Shown here: positions 5,426-12,048 of the stretch, in pieces
Numbering within the stretch: the stretch's first letter is position 1
Layout: every line of letters begins with the position of its first letter
Translations under genes and position numbers: made by a program
Notes under the pieces: model-generated
Databases searched by the model: none
What the model was told of the DNA's origin: nothing
Seen by the model: the letters and a program-made list of their open reading frames with translations, nothing else
Assembly: GCA_937927945.1 (NCBI GenBank)
Contig: CALEYW010000036.1
Location: 1 to 20,587, forward strand
From: an uncultured candidate division WPS-2 bacterium
GTDB lineage: Bacteria; Vulcanimicrobiota; Vulcanimicrobiia; Vulcanimicrobiales; Vulcanimicrobiaceae
Reading direction: 5' to 3'
Length of the DNA: 20,587 nt

Positions 5426-6793
5426 TCAGGGACGCCGGATAGATTTCGGACCGAGACGGGATCGCTCCAAGCCGAGTTCGCGCCACACCGGCGTGAAATC
5501 GTAGCCAAAACCTCCAGCCCGACGTTGACGTTCGCTCGAGGCGTCCATGTCGCGAAGCAGCGCGATGAGGCTTGGCCGAAGATTCGGCCGCGTTGCGGCT
5601 TCGCGCGGCGTCAGTCCGCCGAACATCGGGACTGGTTCGTCGGGCCAGGTCGCATAGTGGTCTGCGTAAAACTCGCCGAGGATCTGCGCCTGGATCTCGG
5701 CCGGGATCTCGGAGGCGTCGGCCGATTCGGGGGTGCGTTCTACGGTGCTTGGGTCAATCGGCTCGATGGCGCGAAACGTGGCATGCTCGCCGGCGACGAG
5801 CGTGAGTTCGTCGCGAAGTCGCGCCGCGCGTTCGGCAGAGAGGACCTCGCAGCGGAGCTCGTTGCGCGTGAGCTGCACGTCGCCGAGAACCCGCCGTTGG
5901 CCGCCGTTCCGCTCGATCCATGCGAAGCCGTTCTCATCGCTCGGGCTGAACCGCTCATCGGCCCGAAGACAGGCTAGCAGCGCATCGCGATCGCGAACTG
6001 CGAACGTCACGGCGTGAAAGGCGATCGGATCGCCATCCGTTGTTTGAAGCGCGCTCAATCCCCGCGCGCGCAGATCGGCGGCTGCCTCGAGGCGATCGAT
6101 CCAATACTCGTTCACGAGCATGGGAATCGCGACGCGCAGCATCTCCTCCGCCAGATCCTCGTTCTCGCGACGAAGCCGTCGCCGCAATGACCGGATGTCC
6201 TTCAGAAGAGGCTCCGCATCGAGCTGTCTGAACGGGATCACCGGATGTTCGAGCTCGATCGTGCCCGGCGTCTTGCCGCCGATCAGCCGGGCGGCGATGA
6301 CGTCTCCGGGGACCAGATCCTGCGTCGCCCGGCGCTCGGTGACGGTGATGTCCTCGCGGTCCAGCATGTCCCGGAGGTGCAGCGCCCGGTCGGGATCGAC
6401 CGCGACGACCGTGTAGACGCGCATCCGGGTGGCAGCGAGGCAATCGAGGTAGCGGCGCTGTCCCGGAGTGAGCCGCCGCGCGTAGCGGCGCTGGAAGCGA
6501 GCGAGGACGTCGGCCTTGGGATCATCCACGATCGCCCACGTGAACCAGGCGTCCTGGACGAGGTCGAGCTCGAGGACGTCATCGCGCTCGGATTCGTCGC
6601 GTTCTCCCAGGAAATCGCCTACCGAATCCGCGACGTCGACCGACGCGCGCACGAACTCCCCGAGCGCCTGAAGCATGCTCTCCCGATCCGCAAATTCATA
6701 GCGTGCCGCCGGCTCGCTTTGCAGGCAACAGAGCTTGTGTTTCTTGCCGCTCCCGCAAGGACAGGGCCGGTTCCGTGCAGTTCCATTCTCCAC
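5426..6793 (-). CDS. SEC-C zinc-binding protein, copy 2
   Basis: This 455-residue paralogue of the protein at 1441-2817 is collinear and clearly related along its whole length. It begins at a GTG (MENGTARNRPCPCGSG) with the same cysteine knuckle, and ends with the same FGGLTPREAATRPNLRP block and a basic tail (LGPKSIRRP). It differs by scattered substitutions and by lacking the small NDE duplication. It sits directly downstream of broken Uma2 copy E and upstream of intact copy D. The bases just before the start also match those before copy 1, so the duplicated block began upstream of the gene. The two copies have remained open frames, which suggests selection; function is unknown. Confidence 0.78.
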   Translation of the reverse strand: MENGTARNRPCPCGSGKKHKLCCLQSEPAARYEFADRESMLQALGEFVRASVDVADSVGDFLGERDESERDDVLELDLVQDAWFTWAIVDDPKADVLARFQRRYARRLTPGQRRYLDCLAATRMRVYTVVAVDPDRALHLRDMLDREDITVTERRATQDLVPGDVIAARLIGGKTPGTIELEHPVIPFRQLDAEPLLKDIRSLRRRLRRENEDLAEEMLRVAIPMLVNEYWIDRLEAAADLRARGLSALQTTDGDPIAFHAVTFAVRDRDALLACLRADERFSPSDENGFAWIERNGGQRRVLGDVQLTRNELRCEVLSAERAARLRDELTLVAGEHATFRAIEPIDPSTVERTPESADASEIPAEIQAQILGEFYADHYATWPDEPVPMFGGLTPREAATRPNLRPSLIALLRDMDASSERQRRAGGFGYDFTPVWRELGLERSRLGPKSIRRP

Positions 6794-6820
6794 GCCGCAG
6801 CAGTTCGACCCGACGCGCCG

Positions 6821-7182
6821 TTACACTTCGTGCGACGAACGGCGTTTCGGGCGCTGCTCGGGGAGCACGTCGTCCGCGTCAATCGCGTCGTCGGGAAACG
6901 CGAGCAGCGAAACGACCTCACCGCGCCGCACGATACGTTTGGTACGATACCGATCGCCGTCGGGATCGGTGTGCGTCTCCACCACACCGTCAGTGAGGTT
7001 GACGATCCAGTATTCGGGGACTCCGCTCTGCGCGTACGCGCGTAGCTTTCGACCGCGATCGGTGTGAGTTGGACGCGTTCGTCCGGGCGGAGTATGCCGG
7101 CGTCGCCCATGCGGTGATAGTCGTCGACGGTGATCGGCCGAAGTCGTACGTGCTCGCTGCTTGTTGCCAACATGTCACTCAT
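6821..7182 (-). pseudogene. A-type Uma2 gene with internal deletion (copy E)
   Basis: The ATG at 7182 (GAGGT eight bases upstream) begins MSDMLATSSEHVRLRPITV and continues to PDERVQL. The sequence then jumps directly to DRGRKLRAYAQSGVPEYW in another frame. About 85 residues, including the QPD and E motifs, are deleted, and the frame is lost. The 3' part in its own frame keeps AFPDDAIDADDVLPEQ and stops at a TAA at 6821. No working enzyme can result. The retained 3' part is the second arm of the 153-base repeat shared with copy C. Confidence 0.78.
6869..7021. repeat. 153-base direct repeat, right arm (in Uma2 E)
   Basis: This is the same-orientation partner of 4532-4684. The arms are 2,337 bases apart start to start and enclose Uma2 D and SEC-C copy 2. 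Confidence 0.75.
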
Positions 7183-7216
7183 CAGAGCGGACCTCGAAGG
7201 CTTTGCCGATTCGTGA
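7183..7216 (-). promoter_or_regulatory. Conserved Uma2 leader, copy E
   Basis: The leader has TCACGAATCGGCAA at its upstream end and CGAGGTCC as Shine-Dalgarno, 34 bases in all. It is preserved although the gene behind it is broken. GGCCAAGACGACG precedes it, here with one extra base before TCACGAA. Confidence 0.65.
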
Positions 7217-7483
7217 ACGTCGTCTTGGCCGCCTTCGCGATGCGCGGCCCTGCCTTTGCGCCGCTGGCCGCGCCACACGGGTGTCGCCGCGGGCCGCTGC
7301 TGGGCCGTGTGATCCCGAAAGGGATTAGCCAGCGCAGAGTTACGCCGGACAGTCACAGAAGCAACGACGCGTTTTGTCCCGCTTTCGCTCGCTCTGCATG
7401 TTATTGCTTGCAAACGACACATGTCGCATCGTAGACGCCGTGTTCGCGCAGGCTGCGTAATGCGTCGGCGGCACTGCGGACCG
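7217..7483. other. Intergenic region between Uma2 E and the MFS gene
   Basis: I see no convincing gene here. A perfect 5-base hairpin with a GAAA loop, ATCCC-GAAA-GGGAT, lies at 7312-7325. A short minus-strand frame ending at 7401 reads ALRSLREHGVYDATCVVCKQ and may be the tail of a lost gene, but it has no upstream part. No riboswitch or tRNA was recognised. Confidence 0.3.
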
Positions 7484-7496
7484 TACAATTACTGTC
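7484..7496 (+). promoter_or_regulatory. Probable -10 box of a leaderless MFS transcript
   Basis: TACAAT at 7484-7489 is followed by seven bases and then the ATG of the transporter, leaving no room for a Shine-Dalgarno sequence. No good -35 was found 16-18 bases upstream. The spacing is the same as at vapB. Confidence 0.4.
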
Positions 7497-8789
7497 ATGA
7501 AGAATCGGTGGGGCCAGCTTGTCTTGGGCGTGATCTGCATGATGGCGATCTCGAGCCCACAGTACGTCTGGGCGTTGTTCACGAAGCCGCTGACCGCGGC
7601 GCTCGGCGTGAGCCTCCCCGCGATCCAGGTCACGTTCTCGCTGCTGGTGCTGCTCCAGGCGTTCCTCTCACCGTTTCAGGGCTTCTTGATCGAGAAGTTC
7701 GGGACGCGCGCGCTCCTCGCGACGGGCGCGGCGCTCACCGGGCTCAGCTGGGTCCTCAGCGCGTACGCCGGGAACGTCGAGCAGCTGTACCTGGCCTACG
7801 GCGTTCTCGGCGGCATCGGGACGGGGATCATCTACGTCGGCGTCGTCGGACACATGGTGCAGTGGTTCCCGGATCGGCGGGGCCTGGCGACGGGGCTCGC
7901 CGCGGCGGGCTACGGCTCCGGTGCGATCCTCACGACAATCCCAATCTCCCACGTCATCGCCGCGTCGAGCTACCGGCACGCGCTCCTCGAGTTCGGGATC
8001 ATCCTCGGCGCGGTCGGAATTGTCGCGGCCCTCCGCTTGCGTCAGCCCGATGCGGCGACCCGCGCCGCGCTGCGCACGGGCGTGAAGGCTTCAACGAACC
8101 GCGAGAGCGCGCGAGACTACACGCCGCTCGAGATGGTGAAGACGCCGCTCTTCTGGGTGCTCTTCGCGATGATGACGATGATGTGCACGTCGGGGCTGAT
8201 GGTCATCTCGCAGATGGGGGCGTTCACGAAGGACTTCGGGATGGCCGACGTCTTGGTCTTCGGGGTCGCCGCGCTTCCGCTCGCGCTCTCGATCGACCGC
8301 ATCACCAACGGCTTCACGCGGCCGTTCTTCGGATGGGTCTCCGATCGGATCGGGCGCGAGACGACGATGGTGATCGCGTTCTCGCTCGAGGGCCTGGCGA
8401 TGATCGCGTGGCTCTTCACGCGCAACGACCCGACGGTGTTCGTGCTGATGTCGGGCGTCGTGTTCTTCGGCTGGGGCGAGATCTTCTCGCTCTTCCCCGC
8501 GACGCTTACCGATACGTTCGGGACGCGCCATGCGACGACGAACTACGGCGTCCTCTACATCGCGTTCGGCGTCGGATCGGTCCTCGGCGGGCCGGTCGCC
8601 GCGCTGCTCCACGACGCGACCCACTCCTGGATCCCGGTCTTCGAAGCGATCATCGTGATGAATTTCCTGACCGCGCTTCTCGCGCACGTCGTCCTTCGGC
8701 CCGCACGCAGGCGCTGGCTCGAACGCCCCATCGCCGCAGCTCATGAGATCGTCGAGGCGCACCCCGCGCCGGTCCTCGCGCAGGTCTGA
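7497..8789 (+). CDS. MFS transporter, oxalate/formate-antiporter-like
   Basis: This 430-residue, twelve-helix major facilitator protein has an amino end (NRWGQLVLGVICMMAISSPQ YVW) and central signatures resembling the oxalate:formate antiporter family. The family-type loop GWVSDRIGRETT (279-290) and the membrane arginines in DRITNGFTRPFFGW are present. In OxlT a lysine in the late helix reading LYTAKG pairs with the substrate. Here the corresponding stretch reads LYIAFGVG, with F357 in its place, so oxalate is doubtful and another organic anion is as likely. No oxalate-catabolism genes are nearby. The gene is the only intact transport gene in the window, stands alone on the plus strand and converges on Uma2 F with a 15-base gap. 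Confidence 0.85.
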   Translation: MKNRWGQLVLGVICMMAISSPQYVWALFTKPLTAALGVSLPAIQVTFSLLVLLQAFLSPFQGFLIEKFGTRALLATGAALTGLSWVLSAYAGNVEQLYLAYGVLGGIGTGIIYVGVVGHMVQWFPDRRGLATGLAAAGYGSGAILTTIPISHVIAASSYRHALLEFGIILGAVGIVAALRLRQPDAATRAALRTGVKASTNRESARDYTPLEMVKTPLFWVLFAMMTMMCTSGLMVISQMGAFTKDFGMADVLVFGVAALPLALSIDRITNGFTRPFFGWVSDRIGRETTMVIAFSLEGLAMIAWLFTRNDPTVFVLMSGVVFFGWGEIFSLFPATLTDTFGTRHATTNYGVLYIAFGVGSVLGGPVAALLHDATHSWIPVFEAIIVMNFLTALLAHVVLRPARRRWLERPIAAAHEIVEAHPAPVLAQV

Positions 8790-8804
8790 CGCTTCCCTTA
8801 GGAT

Positions 8805-9389
8805 CTACGGTTTGTCGGGAGATCTCAGGAACGGCGCGGCCGATAGCGCGATGTGCGCAAGGCGGCGGATCGCGAACGTGTCGGTAGCGTGAAGGCGGTC
8901 TTCGGTGAGGTAACCGAGCTCGTGCGGGTCGTGGTAGTGGATGAGGACGTCGTTATCGAGATCGACGACGAGATAGTCCGGGATGCCGAATCGTGCATAG
9001 AGCCGGAGCTTCGGCCCCGTGTCTATGCCGAGCGATGAGTCGGCCAGCTCGATGACGGCGTAGATCTCCTCCGGCGTCGGGCCACGCTCGGCTTCGTCCC
9101 ACTGAAGAGGGGCGAGGATGGCGAGGTCGGGTTGCGGCTCGTTCTTACACCCGAGCGGAAACGAGCCTTGCGGAACGACGACGGCATCATTGGCGAGCGT
9201 CGCAGCGAGGTACGGGCTGATGCGAGCATGACGGCCCCAGTGCCGATTGCCGATCGGGCTCATCTCGACGATGGCACCGTCGAGGAGCTCGACGCGCTCG
9301 TCCGGGCGAAGCATGCCGATCTCGGCGAGCCGATGGTACTCGTCGACCGTAAACTCGCGGAGTTTGTACTCGATTGCCATATCACTCAT
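8805..9389 (-). CDS. Uma2-family nuclease-like protein, B-type, intact (copy F)
   Basis: This 194-residue B-type protein starts at an ATG at 9389. It has YKLREFTVDEYHRLAEIG, PDERVELLDGAIVEMSPIG, NEPQPDLAILAP (D88), YAVIELADSSLG (E114), TGPKLRLYARFGIPDYLVVD (K127) and a tail rich in HYHDPHELGY. The catalytic triad is complete. B-type proteins end differently from A-type ones (ALSAAPFLRSPDKP). The gene is downstream of copy G on the same strand, about 75 bases away, and a shared transcript is possible. K122 of G and K-rich positions nearby are replaced by I here (SLGIDTGPK), outside the triad. Confidence 0.87.
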   Translation of the reverse strand: MSDMAIEYKLREFTVDEYHRLAEIGMLRPDERVELLDGAIVEMSPIGNRHWGRHARISPYLAATLANDAVVVPQGSFPLGCKNEPQPDLAILAPLQWDEAERGPTPEEIYAVIELADSSLGIDTGPKLRLYARFGIPDYLVVDLDNDVLIHYHDPHELGYLTEDRLHATDTFAIRRLAHIALSAAPFLRSPDKP

Positions 9390-9423
9390 TCGAGCCTACC
9401 TCGGGTTGATTGCCGATTCGTGG
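9390..9423 (-). promoter_or_regulatory. Conserved Uma2 leader, copy F
   Basis: The leader begins CCACGAATCGGCAA (first base C instead of T) and carries CGAGGTAGGC before an ATG start. GGCCATGCGATGG lies directly upstream. Confidence 0.65.
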
Positions 9424-9463
9424 CCATCGCATGGCCGGCCTTGGCCCCGGCGCGAAGTGAAGC

Positions 9464-10057
9464 TCAGGTTGACGGAGGCTTGTCGGTTGATCTCAAGAAG
9501 GGCGCGGCGGACAGCGCGATGTGCGCAAGGTGAGAGATCGTAAACCTGTCGGCTGCGTGCAGGCGGTCTTCACTTCGGTAACCGAGTTGGTGCGGGTCGT
9601 GAGAGTGGATGAGGACGTCGCCCTCGAGATCGACGACGAGATAGTCCGGGATGCCGAATCGTGCATAGAGCCGCAGCTTCGGCCCCGTGTCTTTGCCCAG
9701 CGATGAGTCGGCCAGCTCGATGACGGCGTAGATCTCGTCTGGCGTCGGGTCGCGCTCCGCGTCGCCCCTATGAAGGGGGGCGAGGACGGCGAGGTCGGGT
9801 TGCGGCTCGTTCTTGCGGCCGAGCGGAAACGAGCCTTGCGGCACGACGAAGGCATAGTTGGCGAGCGTCGCAGCGAGGTATGCGCTGATGCGAGCATGCT
9901 GGCGCCAATGACGATGGCCGATCGGGCTCATCTCGACGATGGCACCGTCGAGCAACTCGACGCGCTCTTCCGCCCGGAGTACGCCGACGTCGGCCATCCG
10001 GTGGTATTCGTCGACCGTGAACTCTCGCAACTTGTACTCCATCGCCATATCACTCAT
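9464..10057 (-). CDS. Uma2-family nuclease-like protein, B-type, intact (copy G)
   Basis: This is a 197-residue B-type protein from an ATG at 10057, with GAGGT eight to nine bases upstream. Its motifs are REFTVDEYHRMADVGVLR, EERVELLDGAIVEMSPIG, EPQPDLAVLAP (D88), YAVIELADSSLGKD (E114) and GPKLRLYARFGIPDYL (K127). It is very close to copies F and H along the whole length, which implies recent tandem duplication. It extends three residues further than F and H at the carboxy end (PPST). It reads toward F, and the exported-protein gene lies behind it. Confidence 0.87.
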   Translation of the reverse strand: MSDMAMEYKLREFTVDEYHRMADVGVLRAEERVELLDGAIVEMSPIGHRHWRQHARISAYLAATLANYAFVVPQGSFPLGRKNEPQPDLAVLAPLHRGDAERDPTPDEIYAVIELADSSLGKDTGPKLRLYARFGIPDYLVVDLEGDVLIHSHDPHQLGYRSEDRLHAADRFTISHLAHIALSAAPFLRSTDKPPST

Positions 10058-10091
10058 CCGACGGTACCTCGCGGGGATTGCCGCTTCGTGA
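10058..10091 (-). promoter_or_regulatory. Conserved Uma2 leader, copy G
   Basis: The leader is TCACGAAGCGGCAATCCC, then CGAGGTACCG and an ATG. It differs from the copy H leader at only two positions, and the upstream GGACATCCGG element is also shared with H in form. Confidence 0.68.
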
Positions 10092-10146
10092 CTGCCGGAT
10101 GTCCCGCCTGCGCTCAGGTGGCAGCCGCGCTATCGCGATCTTGCTA

Positions 10147-10407
10147 TTACCAGTGCAGCAGCGCCCGCACGTCGGCCGCGGTAAAGACGTTTTCTTGATC
10201 GGGGTGCGCATCACAGCGCAGCATGTAGCCGCCGGTGGCGCGGCGTTCACCGACGACGGTGCAGCGACTCCACTGCGATCCGATCTTGCCCTCAACGCGG
10301 CTGCCGGCGGCAAAGTCCCCGCCGTCGGCGATCCCGGGAAGCGCGGGGACGGCGAAGAGCAGTGTCGCGAAAGCGGCGATCGCCGTACTGCGGAACGGGG
10401 AGTGCAT
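10147..10407 (-). CDS. Small exported protein with two cysteines
   Basis: This 86-residue protein starts at an ATG at 10407. Residues 1-29 are a clear Sec signal peptide: a short basic end, then the hydrophobic core STAIAAFATLLFAVPALPG. The mature part is about 57 residues (GSRVEGKIGSQWSRCTVVGE, then GGYMLRCDAHPDQENVFTAADV), with two cysteines that could form a disulfide outside the membrane. I do not recognise a named family. The small, polar mature part resembles a single beta-rich domain. It sits between two Uma2 genes but has its own upstream region with an inverted repeat, so co-regulation with them is not evident. Confidence 0.65.
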   Translation of the reverse strand: MHSPFRSTAIAAFATLLFAVPALPGIADGGDFAAGSRVEGKIGSQWSRCTVVGERRATGGYMLRCDAHPDQENVFTAADVRALLHW

Positions 10408-10422
10408 CGGCAGGCCCTTTCA

Positions 10423-10441
10423 GATTTGCGTCGCGCAAATC
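10423..10441. promoter_or_regulatory. Perfect inverted repeat ahead of the exported protein
   Basis: GATTTGCG-TCG-CGCAAATC gives 8-base arms around a 3-base centre, 15 bases upstream of the start codon. It could be a repressor operator or a hairpin in the 5' untranslated region. No protein or ligand can be assigned. Confidence 0.45.
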
Positions 10442-10506
10442 GGCAATCGCGGGCGCAACGCAAAGCATGATGCAATGCGAAAAGCGATGCGACAAAAGGC
10501 GTCTTA

Positions 10507-10526
10507 GGATAGCCGGCCGGCTATCC
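10507..10526. terminator. Perfect 20-base palindrome downstream of Uma2 H
   Basis: The palindrome has half-site GGATAGCCGG and reads the same on both strands. As RNA it can fold into an 8-base stem with a GGCC loop. It lies 15 bases beyond the stop of copy H. No T-run follows on the minus strand, although CTTTCTC follows on the plus strand, so either a weak terminator or a protein-binding site is possible. Confidence 0.4.
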
Positions 10527-10540
10527 CTTTCTCGCTGCGT

Positions 10541-11125
10541 CTACGATTCGTCGGGCGGTTTCAGGAACGGTGCGGCCGACAGGGTGATGTGCGGAAGATG
10601 ATGGATCGTAAACGTGTCGGTTGCGTGGAGCCGTTGTACGCTGCGATAGCCGAGGTCGTGCGGGTCGTGATAGTGGAGAAGGGCGTCGCCTTCGAGATCG
10701 ACGACGAAGTAGTCGGCAATTCCAAATCGCGCGTAAAGCCGGAGCTTCGGTCCGATGTCTTTGCTCAGCGATGAGTCGGCAATCTCGATGACGGCGAAGA
10801 TTTCCTCTGGAGTCGGGCCGCGCCCGGCTTGACCGTAGCCGAGCCGGGCGAGAACGGCGAGGTCGGGTTGCGGCTCGTTCGTACGGCCGAGCGGAAAAGA
10901 GCCTTGCGGAACGACGAGCGCGTCGGCGCCGAGCGTCTCGATGAGGTACGCGGAGATACGCGCGTGGCGGTCCCAATGCGAAACCCCGATCGGGCTCATC
11001 TCAACGATCGCACCGTCAAGCAGCTCGACACGCTCTTCCGCGCGAAGTAGCCCGACGTCGGCCATCCGATGGTATTCCTCGACCGTGAACTCTCGCAGTT
11101 TGTACTCGATTGCCATGTCACTCAT
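10541..11125 (-). CDS. Uma2-family nuclease-like protein, B-type, intact (copy H)
   Basis: This 194-residue B-type protein starts at an ATG at 11125 with GAGGT upstream. It carries REFTVEEYHRMADVGLLR, EERVELLDGAIVEMSPIG, NEPQPDLAVLARLG (D88), FAVIEIADSSLSKDIG (E114) and PKLRLYARFGIADYFVVD (K127). It is slightly more diverged from F and G than those are from each other, especially at 52-72 and in the ARLGYGQAGRG segment. It ends at a TAG just before a perfect palindrome, so its transcript may stop there. Its upstream neighbour on the same strand is the ExoX-like gene, 107 bases away. Confidence 0.87.
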   Translation of the reverse strand: MSDMAIEYKLREFTVEEYHRMADVGLLRAEERVELLDGAIVEMSPIGVSHWDRHARISAYLIETLGADALVVPQGSFPLGRTNEPQPDLAVLARLGYGQAGRGPTPEEIFAVIEIADSSLSKDIGPKLRLYARFGIADYFVVDLEGDALLHYHDPHDLGYRSVQRLHATDTFTIHHLPHITLSAAPFLKPPDES

Positions 11126-11159
11126 CCGACCGTACCTCGAGGGGATTGCCGCTTCGTGA
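11126..11159 (-). promoter_or_regulatory. Conserved Uma2 leader, copy H
   Basis: TCACGAAGCGGCAATCCC is followed by TCGAGGTACGGTCGG and then ATG. The element GGTCATCCGGGAT immediately precedes it. Confidence 0.68.
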
Positions 11160-11232
11160 ATCCCGGATGACCTGCCTGCGCTCGCGTTGCGGTCGGCAAA
11201 TGCGCCCTAGGCTCCGAGGTGGAACCCTGGAG

Positions 11233-12015
11233 TTAGACGGCCTGGCTCACCGGCTCGCGGTAGCCACGGCTTCGTCGGCGCAGTTCGGCGGTTGCGGTCG
11301 TGCAGATGTCCTCATCGAACGGTGGGTCGCTGCAACGCAGCATCCACTGGAGATAATCGCCGGGAACTTGCGGAAGCGGTACGTTGCGATGGCGGCCGAA
11401 CGGGAATCGCGGGAACGTGATCTTCGACTTCGCGAAAGCGAGCAGCGCGTCGGTGTCGGCGGGGTATCCCATCCGCAGATAGCGCTCGAGCAGCACGTCG
11501 AGCACCGCCGCGGTGACGCGCGCGTCGCTGAACGCGCGGTGGGCCTCGCCGGGATCGGACGGCAGCGCCACCTCGAGGGCGTAGCGCAGCGCCTGGTTCG
11601 CGTGGCTTCGCAGTTCGGGAACCACATGCCGGGCGAGGCGCAGCGTGCAGAGACCCGGATGGTCCGCGAGCATGGGTAAGAAGCCGCGATCGAATGCGGC
11701 GTTGTGTGCAACGACGATCGCACCGGCGCACATTCGCTCGAGAATCGGCGCCACTTCGTCGATCGCCGGAGCGGCGGCAACGTGGGAGTCAGTGATATGG
11801 TGCACTTCGGTCGCGCGAGCCGGGATCGGTAGGCCAGGATTCACAAGCGAGGAGAAGGCGCGAACCTCGATCCCGCCGCGGACGACGACGCAGGCAACCT
11901 CGACCACGCGGTCTCGGTTCCGGTCGAACCCCGTCGTTTCCACGTCGACGACGGCGTAGGTCGCGTCGAGCGGATGCATCCCCATGCGAACCATCGTCGC
12001 AAGTGCGTGTGCCAT
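11233..12015 (-). CDS. DnaQ-like 3'-5' exonuclease (ExoX-like)
   Basis: This 260-residue protein has a DEDDh exonuclease domain. D24 and E26 lie in VVDVETTGFDR, D109 in VAHNAAFDRGFL, and H159 and D164 in EAHRAFSDARVT. All five metal and catalytic residues are present. The carboxy part has FPFGRHRNVPLPQVPGDYLQ, a sequence style found after the exonuclease domain in exodeoxyribonuclease X-type proteins. It should degrade single strands or remove 3' ends in DNA repair. The first ATG (12015) is used here, but ATGs at residues 8, 11 and 13 are also possible, and the family core begins close to the last of these. It follows the YecA/SEC-C gene by 33 bases on the same strand. Confidence 0.85.
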   Translation of the reverse strand: MAHALATMVRMGMHPLDATYAVVDVETTGFDRNRDRVVEVACVVVRGGIEVRAFSSLVNPGLPIPARATEVHHITDSHVAAAPAIDEVAPILERMCAGAIVVAHNAAFDRGFLPMLADHPGLCTLRLARHVVPELRSHANQALRYALEVALPSDPGEAHRAFSDARVTAAVLDVLLERYLRMGYPADTDALLAFAKSKITFPRFPFGRHRNVPLPQVPGDYLQWMLRCSDPPFDEDICTTATAELRRRSRGYREPVSQAV

Positions 12016-12048
12016 ACGGGTGGCCCACTGCGACCCGACGCGGTCCCA

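Noticed and set aside
4407..5504. Plus-strand frame across Uma2 C and D
   Set aside because: It is antisense to recognisable Uma2 sequence and has no start context or family resemblance of its own.
4532..7021. Composite transposon formed by the 153-base repeats
   Set aside because: The repeats are Uma2 gene ends, not insertion sequences, and no transposase or terminal inverted repeats are present; ordinary duplication explains them.
7401..7499. Minus-strand frame reading ...ADALRSLREHGVYDATCVVCKQ
   Set aside because: It looks like the tail of a small cysteine-containing protein, but it runs upstream into the complement of the MFS gene and has no plausible start.
7421..8746. Alternative plus-strand frame across the MFS gene
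   Set aside because: It is an Arg/Asp/His-rich shadow frame; the 7497-8789 frame has twelve membrane helices and family motifs.
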